From: Aliivibrio fischeri
Lineage (GTDB): Bacteria > Pseudomonadota > Gammaproteobacteria > Enterobacterales > Vibrionaceae
DNA length: 64,000 bases
Direction of reading: 5' to 3'
Assembly: GCF_009727955.1 (NCBI RefSeq)
Contig: NZ_WOBR01000004.1
Location: 327,916 to 391,915, forward strand
The notes beneath the pieces are model-generated. The model was given only the letters and a program-made list of their open reading frames with translations, ran no database searches and had not been told where the DNA came from. Every line of letters begins with the position of its first letter. Positions within the stretch are counted from its first letter, which is position 1. Positions 47,047 through 55,759 of the stretch are shown here, in pieces. A program made the position numbers and the translations under genes.

Positions 47047-47078
47047 AAAAGCTCATTGTGAAAGCAATGAGCTTTTTT
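47047..47078. terminator. Bidirectional terminator after the DUF2947 gene
   Basis: AAAAGCTCATTG-tgaaag-CAATGAGCTTTTTT forms a 12-bp stem. It serves both the DUF2947 gene and the convergent small membrane gene. Confidence 0.9.
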
Positions 47079-47083
47079 ATATG

Positions 47084-47386
47084 TCATACCCGATTAATTG
47101 AAATTATGTGTTCGGGAGCGTGAATTTCAAGATAATGAGAAAAGCTATCTAGTTCATGCTTTAAGTTTTCGGTGTCGGCTTTATTTAAATGGATGATAAA
47201 ACGTTGAAACTCATTGATATCCAATATCTGTTTATTATACATAATCCATTCAATAATCAGCTCTTGTGGAACAGAGGCGATATCACTTAACCTCTTAGCT
47301 GCATTGCGTAACTCTCGAGTACCGAAACGGGACCAACCAACAAAATAAAGTAACACTATGATCGCCAACATGGCGCTTTCAATCAT
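47084..47386 (-). CDS. Small single-pass membrane protein, unknown function
   Basis: The 100-residue product starts with one transmembrane helix (MLAIIVLLYFVGW, residues 5-17), then an amphipathic, charged helical cytoplasmic region (residues 25-100). I chose ATG 47386: GAAGGTAAC lies just upstream, while the in-frame TTG at 47401 overlaps that ribosome site. No family is recognised. It lies alone between the DUF2947 gene and the Hsp70 operon. Confidence 0.65.
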   Translation of the reverse strand: MIESAMLAIIVLLYFVGWSRFGTRELRNAAKRLSDIASVPQELIIEWIMYNKQILDINEFQRFIIHLNKADTENLKHELDSFSHYLEIHAPEHIISINRV

Positions 47387-47460
47387 AAAAGTTACCTTCA
47401 AAATGTGATGATTTCAGTATACTTGAATCAAATGTAATTAGAAGAAGAATAAGATGATGT

Positions 47461-47491
47461 TTGCACACCTTTGACAGTGGTGTGCAATTTT
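47461..47491 (+). repeat. Orphan hairpin with T-run between two minus-strand genes
   Basis: TTGCACACC-tttgacagt-GGTGTGCAA is followed by TTTTT on the plus strand, but no plus-strand gene lies upstream. On the minus strand it follows the Hsp70 operon without a T-run. Confidence 0.5.
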
Positions 47492-47546
47492 TCATCAGAG
47501 GTATTCATTTCTCGTATAACTAATTAAAGCATTAATGAGAATCTGT

Positions 47547-50363
47547 CTAATTAATTAAACGTAAGCCTGCGGGTAATGCGTCACCAAATAAGCGTTTAGA
47601 GTCTGCTTCTGTCAATGCTTGTTGACTTGAGACCAGTTCAATCCAACTTTGTGGGCAGCGTTCCTTTTTCAATTTATCAATGATCTTTTCTCGATAATCA
47701 TCCGATACATCGAGGGTTCTATCACCGGTTAAGCGAGCCATCATTACTGCGGCAAAACCAGCCATTGGCTGTTCTTTCCAATCCTGCTCTAATAATGTTG
47801 GTAGCCATTGAGATATTTGGCTTGGCGGCACTAAATTATGCTGACTTCCATAGAATGGTGAACGTGAACAAATTCGGCCTAATGCCCACCAATGTACTTG
47901 TGGTTGATTTCCATTTTTAGCATGACCTAATACCCAAGATGCAATCAATATTTTATCTTCTACGTCCAAATGTTCGAGTGCAGCGGCAAGTCGTACCATA
48001 GCTTCATAACTTTTGTTACTGGCTTCTTCTAATGTTTTTGGGTTGCGTAAAGAGCCAGGATGCAGGTATTTCGCCATATCAGCTAAAATGGTTTCTTGTT
48101 GCTCTTGATTTAAACCACCAGAGATCCGACGCCAGAATGTCCACCAATCGTTCCAAGATTGTTTCGATTCAAATTGAATACCTTGTTGATAGGTTTCCCA
48201 TGCCTGAGATATCTTCCATTCATCAGCAGGGTAGCCAAAACCGGGACGCAAAGCGAATCCCGTCATTTTTAACCAGTTTTGTTCGTGTTTGTCAGAGCGA
48301 CGACGACGTTTTTTACTATCAAGTAATGCAGTTGCAAGTTCACGAGACGTAATAAGATCCCACGATTCACGCTTACCAATTAGCTTTTCAATATTTTTAT
48401 TAAAAGCTTTGATGGCATTTGGGTTTTGTTTGCTACCGCCATAAGCCTCTTTAATGCTTGCTATAGCATTAGGTAGGCGAGGGGGAAGGCTAATTTGATC
48501 CGCAAGGTTAGTGCTTTTATTAGACGCCTGATTACGTACTTCAAATTCAACCAACCAACGCTGTGAATCGTCCTCAACAGAAACACATTCAATTTTAATG
48601 GTTCCGACTTCTGTAAATTGGCAAGCTAAGGTGACTTCAACGCGATCTTTTTGGTTTGCGTGTAATTCTTCTTTTGATTTACTAGATTCTAGTGTTACCA
48701 CATAAGGAGGTAGGCTAACAAAACTTGGATCGGCTAATTCAGTGATCATGCCTGAGGTAGCAAGTTGATCTTTTGTCGTAGAAAGTAGATTAAAACGAAC
48801 AGGTTCTCCCAAGGTTAACGAGAAACGACGACTCGTCATGCGGATCTCTTCACCTTCCTCACTGCCTTTAGCCAATAAACACAGACCCTGAGGTTGTTTG
48901 TTTTTCTCTTCTAGCTGTAAATAGAATGAACGAGCTGAGCCTCCACCGATCTTTAATTGTGCACCATGACGTGCCTTGCCATAAGCAACTGCGCCATAAG
49001 CAACCGCTAGATCTGGATGAGGGTTTGACAGTTGAGTGACAGTGTCACCTTTCCAGTTATTAAGTAGTTGAAGAGAACGTTCAGCCAATAATGGGCTATT
49101 AAAAACACCGCCATTAAGCAGCAAACCTACAGGTATTGCACGGTCTTCGTGATTATCCAATTCAGCATCATCCCAACCTAATGCTTTTGCAGAGACTTCT
49201 TTATGATTATCTAAGAACTGAGCTAAGTGTTTACTGATAGCAGGATCAGAAGCATAAGGTAAACCAAATTCAACAACAGCAGTTTGACGTTGATTTGGAC
49301 GGTCATTAAAGTCAGTCAGTGGTAAGAATCCATCCAGTGCAATTTGATGAACTTCTTCTTTGGTCAACTCGACTTTACGACTGCCACCTAATAATTTAGA
49401 ACCAGAGCCAAGTAGGGTTATGTGGCCTGATTCGGGAGCATTAGCAGATAACAAACGCTCTTTGGTTTTACGTGTTTGTTGAATAAGCTTGGTTAACGCG
49501 GCTGCCGTCATTTTTTTACCGCTGTCTAAACGCTGTTCAGCTAAATGTGCTAAGGCTAAATCGATGTTGTCGCCGCCTAGCATTAGGTGATCACCCACAC
49601 CGATACGATCAAGAGCTAATTCGTCTTTATTAAAACGCGCTTGGATTAAACTTAAATCGGTAGTGCCGCCGCCGACATCGCACACCACCATTAACGGGAT
49701 GTTCTTTAAAATGTCTTTTGCGGTGTCTTGATGATGATGGTACCAGTCGTAACATACCGCTTGTGGTTCTTCTAATAGGATGATTTTATCAAGACCAGCA
49801 AGTTTTGCTGCCTCAATCGTAAATGAGCGAGCACTTTCGTCAAAAGAGGCTGGTACTGTAACAACGACTTCTTGAAGTTCCATTGGGGCATCTGGGTGGT
49901 GATAATTCCACGATTGGCGTACATGATTTAAATAGCTTGCACTAGCAACAATAGGTGACACTTTTTCGACATCATCAGCGCCTGCCCAAGGAAGAATATC
50001 AGAGGTGCGATCAACTTTGGTATGAGATAACCAACTTTTAGCACTCACAACTTGGCGGCCTTCTACTTTTGAGCCTAATTCACGGGCCCATTCACCAATG
50101 ATGGCGTTTTTTATCTCACCCTCAATCGCCTTTACATTCCATGGTAGGGTTAGATCATTTTCAGTGATCTGACTTTTTGATGCGTGGTAACGAAATGATG
50201 GAAGTAGGGGTTTACGAGCCACTTCACCCGGTCCAACCAATTGATCGATATTAAAGATTTCGATTGGGCTAGTTTCAATACCAAGAGAAATATCAGTATA
50301 AGCAACAACGGTGTGAGTAGTACCAAGATCGATACCAATTAAATAGCGATTAGAAGAACTCAT
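47547..50363 (-). CDS. Large divergent Hsp70 protein with C-terminal DUF3731-type extension
   Basis: The 938-residue protein has an Hsp70-type actin-like ATPase domain: GIDLGTTHTVVAYTD (phosphate 1), VVVTVPASFDESARS, LLEEPQAVCYDWY, VVCDVGGGTTDLSLI (phosphate 2) and LLLNGGVFNSPLLAERS (adenosine). A reduced substrate-binding-like beta region follows (about 500-600). A C-terminal helical extension of about 340 residues (SLPPRLPNAIASIKEAYGG...) matches the DUF3731 type. It is downstream of a shorter Hsp70 paralogue, 188 bases away, and likely in the same operon. No J-protein or GrpE gene is here. Its clients are unknown. Confidence 0.88.
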   Translation of the reverse strand: MSSSNRYLIGIDLGTTHTVVAYTDISLGIETSPIEIFNIDQLVGPGEVARKPLLPSFRYHASKSQITENDLTLPWNVKAIEGEIKNAIIGEWARELGSKVEGRQVVSAKSWLSHTKVDRTSDILPWAGADDVEKVSPIVASASYLNHVRQSWNYHHPDAPMELQEVVVTVPASFDESARSFTIEAAKLAGLDKIILLEEPQAVCYDWYHHHQDTAKDILKNIPLMVVCDVGGGTTDLSLIQARFNKDELALDRIGVGDHLMLGGDNIDLALAHLAEQRLDSGKKMTAAALTKLIQQTRKTKERLLSANAPESGHITLLGSGSKLLGGSRKVELTKEEVHQIALDGFLPLTDFNDRPNQRQTAVVEFGLPYASDPAISKHLAQFLDNHKEVSAKALGWDDAELDNHEDRAIPVGLLLNGGVFNSPLLAERSLQLLNNWKGDTVTQLSNPHPDLAVAYGAVAYGKARHGAQLKIGGGSARSFYLQLEEKNKQPQGLCLLAKGSEEGEEIRMTSRRFSLTLGEPVRFNLLSTTKDQLATSGMITELADPSFVSLPPYVVTLESSKSKEELHANQKDRVEVTLACQFTEVGTIKIECVSVEDDSQRWLVEFEVRNQASNKSTNLADQISLPPRLPNAIASIKEAYGGSKQNPNAIKAFNKNIEKLIGKRESWDLITSRELATALLDSKKRRRRSDKHEQNWLKMTGFALRPGFGYPADEWKISQAWETYQQGIQFESKQSWNDWWTFWRRISGGLNQEQQETILADMAKYLHPGSLRNPKTLEEASNKSYEAMVRLAAALEHLDVEDKILIASWVLGHAKNGNQPQVHWWALGRICSRSPFYGSQHNLVPPSQISQWLPTLLEQDWKEQPMAGFAAVMMARLTGDRTLDVSDDYREKIIDKLKKERCPQSWIELVSSQQALTEADSKRLFGDALPAGLRLIN

Positions 50364-50551
50364 AAAAACCCCAACGTGATGTTAGTCTTGTGGCTGTTAG
50401 TAATACCAATTTCAATAATGATTATCTAATTAGTTACATTGGTATAAGAAGGCAACAGCAAAAATACAAAGGATATATAGTAAAAGAGTTCAGCCTCCAT
50501 AACGGTGACTGAACTCTTAAGATGCGTAACTAGCGAAGAATAATATTTAAA

Positions 50552-52372
50552 TTACGCTTCACGAACATCGAACTCAACGTGCCATTTCTCACCGCTGTCA
50601 GCAGCAATAGCTTCAAGATAAAGAGTACCAAGTTCAGTCACTTTAGAGGCTAAACGAACCGGTACAACCTCACCTGATGTGCGGCCTTCAGTAACTGGTA
50701 ACGTCACTTGAATTGCAGGTAACTCTTCTAGCTCTTCTGGCATCCAGAAATCCAAGTGTGTACCGGCTTGGTCGTCACGACGAGTCGTTGAACCATAGAA
50801 CTTAAATTGTACAGGTTGGCCAATCACTAAACCAAATTGTTGGCTAGGTACATCGGCGTGCGAACCTTCTTCCATACCAAATGGAGCAACACACAATGCC
50901 TCCATTGGTGGTTCCATTCCAGGAATTGCAGGCATAGAGCTTTCGATACCAACATAATAGCTTGATGCAATACCACCGCGGATACGAACACCTTTACCGG
51001 TACGAACAGAGCCGTAGTAAGAAGCACCAGCTGCAACAGCTAAATCAAGATCCAGACCTTCAAGCAGTTTTGCGTCTTCCGCTTCGCCATCGATTAACCA
51101 CTGATTAATAATACCAAGTAGGCGCTCTGCAAGTAGGTTTGATTTTAGAACACCACCATTTAAAAGAATGGCCGTTGGTTTAATAAAATCAGATTCGTTT
51201 TGTTGACCAAAGATTTCATCAGTTGCTGCTTGTTGACGAGTCAAGAAACTAGCAAGGTGACGAGTTACCGCTGCATCTTGTGCATAAGGTAGACCCATTT
51301 GAGTTAATGCGCCACGAGCAGATTGAACAGGATGCTCAGTCACAGGAACGACAGGGAAGAAGCCTTCAACCAAAGTTTGTTGTACTTCTTCTTGAGTTAA
51401 TTCAGTCTGTAGCGTACCACCTAACAATTTAGAACCACGGCTAGGAACCACAATCGGCACTGCACGTAATTCAGCATCGTTTAATAGCGCTTCTTTTGCA
51501 TCACGACAGGCGTGTGTCATGACTTGAATTTGCCAAGGTTGTAGTTGTTTACCTTCTTGCGCTAGCTTCATTTTTAAACGATAAGCTAGGGCTAAATCCA
51601 TGTTGTCACCACCAAGAAGGATATGATCACCTACCGCAACACGGTTTAGGCTTAAATTACCTTCTTCTTCAGTAACAGCAACTAATGATAAATCCGTCGT
51701 ACCACCACCGATATCGACAACTAAAATCACATCGCCAACCGATACTTGGTCACGCCATGAATCATCGTTATTTTTGATCCAGCTGTATACGGCTGCTTGT
51801 GGCTCTTCTAAAAGCGTTAAGTTACGGAAACCAAGGTTATTTGCCGCTTCTGCTGTTAAATCACGCGCAGCAGGGTCAAATGATGCAGGTACTGTAATTG
51901 TAATGTCTTGTTCATTTAGAGGGTGCTCAGGATTTTGGTGATCCCATGCGTTTTGTAAATGCTCTAAATAACGTTTTGTTACTTCAAGAGGTGACGCTTT
52001 GATCACTTCTTCAGGACTGTTTAGTGGTAAGAATGCTTCACGACGGTTTACACCACCGTGACATAACCAGCTTTTTGCACTTGCAATTAAACGAATTGGC
52101 GTTTTGCTACCAAGGTTACGGGCAATACTACCAACAATTGCGTTTGGTTTGGTTGTCCAAGGAAGGCTTGTATCACCTTCTAATAGCTCAGCTTCATGTG
52201 CTTGATACATGAAAGAAGGCAGCTGTGATTTCTCTTCAACTTGACCAGGTGCGGTTAATTGAGGAATTGGCATTACTTGAACGCTTGCGTCTTCATCATG
52301 TAAATCAACGTATGAAAGTACACAGTGAGTTGTACCTAAGTCGATACCAATGCTGTATTTAGCTTGTTCCAT
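50552..52372 (-). CDS. Divergent Hsp70-family protein, short form
   Basis: The 606-residue protein has a complete Hsp70 ATPase domain (SIGIDLGTTHCVLSYVD, TITVPASFDPAARD, LTLLEEPQAAVYSW, ILVVDIGGGTTDLSLV and AILLNGGVLKSNLLAERL). A short beta-rich C-terminal part ends at HVEFDVREA, without the helical lid of DnaK. Its ATG overlaps the stop of the DUF2760 gene (TAATG), so translation is coupled. It is paralogous to the 938-residue Hsp70 downstream. The two probably act with the DUF2760 protein at the membrane; their role is unknown. Confidence 0.9.
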   Translation of the reverse strand: MEQAKYSIGIDLGTTHCVLSYVDLHDEDASVQVMPIPQLTAPGQVEEKSQLPSFMYQAHEAELLEGDTSLPWTTKPNAIVGSIARNLGSKTPIRLIASAKSWLCHGGVNRREAFLPLNSPEEVIKASPLEVTKRYLEHLQNAWDHQNPEHPLNEQDITITVPASFDPAARDLTAEAANNLGFRNLTLLEEPQAAVYSWIKNNDDSWRDQVSVGDVILVVDIGGGTTDLSLVAVTEEEGNLSLNRVAVGDHILLGGDNMDLALAYRLKMKLAQEGKQLQPWQIQVMTHACRDAKEALLNDAELRAVPIVVPSRGSKLLGGTLQTELTQEEVQQTLVEGFFPVVPVTEHPVQSARGALTQMGLPYAQDAAVTRHLASFLTRQQAATDEIFGQQNESDFIKPTAILLNGGVLKSNLLAERLLGIINQWLIDGEAEDAKLLEGLDLDLAVAAGASYYGSVRTGKGVRIRGGIASSYYVGIESSMPAIPGMEPPMEALCVAPFGMEEGSHADVPSQQFGLVIGQPVQFKFYGSTTRRDDQAGTHLDFWMPEELEELPAIQVTLPVTEGRTSGEVVPVRLASKVTELGTLYLEAIAADSGEKWHVEFDVREA

Positions 52373-53004
52373 TACAGTTCAACCTCTGCTGGTGCAACGA
52401 TTGTTGCGTCATAACCATCAGCCAGTTTTGGCAGTTTCACTTCGGCTACTTTCCAACCACGGTGGATAAGTGTGCCGTTAAATGGTGCTTCACCAACAAC
52501 ATTACCCGTCAGACGAACTTCTGATGGATTAAAACCAGCTGGAATAGATAAACGAGATTCTTCTTCTTCAGTACGAACTGGAGTAAGAGTAAAGTAATCT
52601 GATAATACTTTTTGACCGCCTTCATGAATAACACGAGCAGCAGCGCCAACTTCTGCATCTGCGAAGCCTTTTAGGTCTTCTTGCATAAAGTCGATAAAAC
52701 GAGCTTCTTTTTGTAATAAAGCTAATAGTTGTAAAGCAGATTCAGGTGTTGATGCTTTTACTTTTGGCTCAACTTCGATGATTTTCTCAATGATCTTTTC
52801 AACTTCAACGACTTTTTCGATTTCGACGATTTTTTCTACAGGTTTCTCAACTTCGACGATTTTTTCGACTTCAACCGTTTTTTCGATCTCTACCGCTTTA
52901 CCTTTCTTCGTTATGTACAATAATGCAAATAGAGCAGATGTACCGAACAGGACAATGTGTCCTAAATCAAAGGTAGAAGGAATAGCATTCAAGTCAAAAT
53001 TCAT
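52372..53004 (-). CDS. DUF2760 membrane-anchored protein with Glu/Lys repeat stalk
   Basis: The 210-residue protein starts with a short hydrophobic segment (GHIVLFGTSALFALLYIT, residues 15-32). About 45 residues of V-E-x-E-K repeats follow (KTVEVEKIVEVEKPVEKIVE...), probably an extended charged helix or coil. The DUF2760 domain covers about residues 80-210 (PESALQLLALLQKEARFIDF, ending DATIVAPAEVEL). It is the first gene of the DUF2760-Hsp70-Hsp70 operon and overlaps the next ATG by one base. The conserved arrangement suggests that it anchors or serves the Hsp70 pair. No biochemical role is known to me. Confidence 0.85.
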   Translation of the reverse strand: MNFDLNAIPSTFDLGHIVLFGTSALFALLYITKKGKAVEIEKTVEVEKIVEVEKPVEKIVEIEKVVEVEKIIEKIIEVEPKVKASTPESALQLLALLQKEARFIDFMQEDLKGFADAEVGAAARVIHEGGQKVLSDYFTLTPVRTEEEESRLSIPAGFNPSEVRLTGNVVGEAPFNGTLIHRGWKVAEVKLPKLADGYDATIVAPAEVEL

Positions 53005-53250
53005 AATTCATTCTCTATATTCTAGGGTGCTTAGCACCAAACGTTTCTAACTAAATTGTGGCTAATAGTAGCATATTCAAGGGATAAGAGATAAAAAGAA
53101 GGGCAATCAAAGCGACTAATATATGCTGAATGATGTAATTTTGAACAGAATGAATCAAATCTGAGTAATAAAAATTAAATATAGGCTTTTGGTTTCGAAA
53201 ATTTCAAAATTTTATTAGAATTAAAGGGTTATCAACCGTTGGAGAGCAGA

Positions 53251-54768
53251 GTGTTTAAGAGTAATTACTTTTATGTAATGACCAGTTTTTTGTTAGCTCT
53301 ATCTCTAGGTCTATTAAGTATGAGGTTCGTTTATTTATCCGATTTGGATAATAATCAAAAGAATTTCTATAAAGAAGCAGATAGACAGTCAGCACTGCTT
53401 TCAATGTTAATAGAGAAAGATATTGATTTTATAGGTGCAGGGGCAAACTTCTATCAAGTGGGAAGTAAAAAGGATTGGTCCCAATTCCCTTTATTTGCAG
53501 ATTCATTACTCCATCGTTCTAATAGTCTTATTTCACTTCAATGGATGGAGAAAGTGAAAGAAAAAGATATTAATGAGCATTTTAAACAAATACATAAAAA
53601 TTATCCCTTAGCTCAATTATATACAGTCCCAAAAGATCAACCTAAAACCTATGGCTATGTGATGAAAAATCATGAGCCCATTTATATCGCAACCGATATT
53701 TATCCAAGAGATGAGAAAAACACACCTTTAATTGGATTTTATTCATCAAGAGAGCGCTTTAATCTCGTCGTTGAAGAGTTTTTAACAACGGGTCGTCCGA
53801 GTGTTTCAGATAAAATTCGCTTACTGCAAGATAGTCTTGATCAGAGCGCTCAAAAAACAGGCATGTTAGTTTATCACCCAGTATTTACTTCAGATAAAAC
53901 ATCGTTAAAAGGGGTAATGGTTGGAGTGGTTAGGATCACAAGCTACTTTGATCGCTTAGTTAATTCTACTTCTTTAGGTGAGGAACTGGTTGTTCGTATT
54001 ATTGATACGGGATTTGATGCAGGTGATGACCCTATTATGTACGAAAGTAGTACATGGAATAATTTCGAAGGGGTTGATTATACAACTAGCGTAAAAATCG
54101 AAAATCGACTCTGGAAAATTGAATATAAAGCGGACAATAAATTAACTGAATATCAAAGACTCACGTTGATCTGGTTGTTTTTTGGTATTTTAACGATTTC
54201 AATGTTGATTGCGGCACTAACTTCTGTTGTTACTCGAGATAAACAACGAATTGAAAATTTACTTGAAATTAGAACCAAAGAATTACGCTATATGGCAATG
54301 CATGATGATCTTACTGGCTTATTAAATCGTCGTGCTATACGTGATGTGATTAGTCGTTATATTGAAACAAAAAAATCATTTGCTTTGTTGTGTTTTGATA
54401 TCGATAAATTTAAACAAATCAATGATACATATGGTCATCCTGAAGGGGATGCAGTTTTGCGACATATTGGTCACTTAATGTCTGAAGCATTAGGGGATAA
54501 TGCCTATGTCTCACGCCTTGGAGGTGATGAGTTTTCTATTGTGATGAAGCTGAGTAATATCGATGAATTAACGTTAATTTCAGAACAAATTCATGATCTT
54601 GTTGCCACATCTCCAACCGTGTTTAATGATTTCGAGATTGCTCAAACTATCAGTCTTGGTGCCGTACTTTGGAAAGGTGAGACTCTTGAAGGGTTATTGA
54701 AGGCTGCTGACCAAGCGTTATATCAAAGTAAAGCGATGGGGCGTAACCAAGTTACCATTCGAGGCTGA
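53251..54768 (+). CDS. CHASE-type sensor diguanylate cyclase (GGDEF)
   Basis: The 505-residue protein has a transmembrane helix (SFLLALSLGLLSMRFVYL), a periplasmic CHASE-like sensor (about 30-300, NSLISLQWMEKVKEKDINEH), a second helix (LFFGILTISMLIAALTSVV) and a GGDEF domain. The GGDEF domain has MHDDLTGLLNRRAI, FDIDKFKQINDTYGHPEGD and the intact active loop RLGGDEFS, so it should make c-di-GMP from GTP. The RxxD inhibitory site five residues before GGDEF is absent, suggesting weak product inhibition. I chose GTG 53251 because GGAG lies 6 bases upstream; the TTG at 53239 lies before it. Confidence 0.9.
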   Translation: MFKSNYFYVMTSFLLALSLGLLSMRFVYLSDLDNNQKNFYKEADRQSALLSMLIEKDIDFIGAGANFYQVGSKKDWSQFPLFADSLLHRSNSLISLQWMEKVKEKDINEHFKQIHKNYPLAQLYTVPKDQPKTYGYVMKNHEPIYIATDIYPRDEKNTPLIGFYSSRERFNLVVEEFLTTGRPSVSDKIRLLQDSLDQSAQKTGMLVYHPVFTSDKTSLKGVMVGVVRITSYFDRLVNSTSLGEELVVRIIDTGFDAGDDPIMYESSTWNNFEGVDYTTSVKIENRLWKIEYKADNKLTEYQRLTLIWLFFGILTISMLIAALTSVVTRDKQRIENLLEIRTKELRYMAMHDDLTGLLNRRAIRDVISRYIETKKSFALLCFDIDKFKQINDTYGHPEGDAVLRHIGHLMSEALGDNAYVSRLGGDEFSIVMKLSNIDELTLISEQIHDLVATSPTVFNDFEIAQTISLGAVLWKGETLEGLLKAADQALYQSKAMGRNQVTIRG

Positions 54769-54858
54769 ATTTTCAGCAATCAACTTTCATAGTGTCGCGC
54801 TTAGCGCGGAGTTTAGGTAGAATAGCGCTTCGCTTTTTATTGTGTACCAAGGATCTTC

Positions 54859-55389
54859 ATGAACTTTAATCGTATCGTCTGTTTTGATTTAGAAATGTGC
54901 TGTTGGAATGAAAATGGCAAAGGTAGAACAGGGGAGATCATTGAGGTTGGCTTAGCTGAAATTGATCTAACAAAAGGTGAAGTGGTTAAGCGTGCGCAGT
55001 ATTATGTAAAACCAGAGAAAGATGAAATCTCTCTATTTTGTGTTGATCTCACAGGTATTTCTCCGCGTAAAATTGAAAAACAGGGTCGTCCATTAGCTGA
55101 TGTATTGAAGTCCATGGTTAAAAACTTTGGCGGAACAAATAAAATTTATGCTGCGTGGGGACATGACGAGCAAATCCTTGAAGCGGAATGTAAAGCAAAA
55201 GGCATTGAAGTCCCATTTAATGAGTTTTTGAACCTTGCTACTATTTATCGAATTCGTTCTCGTAAGAAAAATGAACGAATGGGGCAACGTAGAGCAATGG
55301 AAGAATTGAATATCGAATGGGAAGGTCGTCAACATTCAGGATATGTTGATGCGTATAATTTGGCCCAGTTAGCATTGAAAATATTGTAA
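54859..55389 (+). CDS. DEDDh-family 3'-5' exonuclease
   Basis: The 176-residue enzyme shows the DnaQ/RNase T-like exonuclease motifs: FDLEMCCW (ExoI Asp and Glu), WGHDEQILEAE (ExoII Asp) and HSGYVDAYNLAQLAL (ExoIII His-x4-Asp), so it should be active with two metal ions. It resembles the KapD/ERI-1 type small RNA/DNA exonucleases. GGAT lies upstream of ATG 54859. It is a single gene with a terminator; the substrate is unknown. Confidence 0.88.
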   Translation: MNFNRIVCFDLEMCCWNENGKGRTGEIIEVGLAEIDLTKGEVVKRAQYYVKPEKDEISLFCVDLTGISPRKIEKQGRPLADVLKSMVKNFGGTNKIYAAWGHDEQILEAECKAKGIEVPFNEFLNLATIYRIRSRKKNERMGQRRAMEELNIEWEGRQHSGYVDAYNLAQLALKIL

Positions 55390-55402
55390 AACCTGAAAAA
55401 TA

Positions 55403-55429
55403 AAAAAGGAGCCGATGAGCTCCTTTTTT
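55403..55429. terminator. Terminator after the exonuclease gene (bidirectional)
   Basis: AAAAAAGGAGC-cgatga-GCTCCTTTTTT. It also lies downstream of the possible small minus-strand gene. Confidence 0.9.
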
Positions 55430-55453
55430 GTATCTGTTAATACTAAATTCGTA

Positions 55454-55534
55454 TTATTTATTATCGCGTTTGTATAACTCAGTGAATGAACGCTGATAAG
55501 CATTTGCGATTTTAGTCATGATATTTTTAGCCAT
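55454..55534 (-). CDS. Possible 26-residue small protein
   Basis: A short open frame encodes MAKNIMTKIANAYQRSFTEL followed by YKRDNK. AAGGTGG lies 5-6 bases before its ATG, and the minus-strand side of a hairpin lies downstream. It is basic and could form an amphipathic helix. The gap holding it (55390-55759) shows nothing else apart from terminators. It is supported only by ribosome site, coding sense and position; no family is recognised. Confidence 0.5.
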   Translation of the reverse strand: MAKNIMTKIANAYQRSFTELYKRDNK

Positions 55535-55712
55535 AGCGCCACCTTTTAATCTGATAAATAAACGAGATATTTCGTCTTTGTATGGCGCGCATTATAGATA
55601 TTAATTTAATAATTTCTAGCTAGTAAAATTGTATTTTCAGATTAGTTTTTATAATGTGAAAATTCGTTATTTGAAGAGTGAATGTAAGTGGGGAACTTAT
55701 AAAAATCAGGAA

Positions 55713-55741
55713 TAAAAAAGGAAGCCAATTTAGCTTCCTTT
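55713..55741 (-). terminator. Terminator after tcyP
   Basis: AAAAAAGGAAGC-caattta-GCTTCCTTTT. On the minus strand the T-run follows the stem about 20 bases after the symporter stop. Confidence 0.85.
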
Positions 55742-55759
55742 TCGGTTTAATATATTTGG

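Noticed and set aside
52778-53050. Plus-strand frame rich in Ile-Phe-Ser-Thr opposite the DUF2760 stalk.
   Set aside because: It is the antisense reading of the V-E-K repeat codons.
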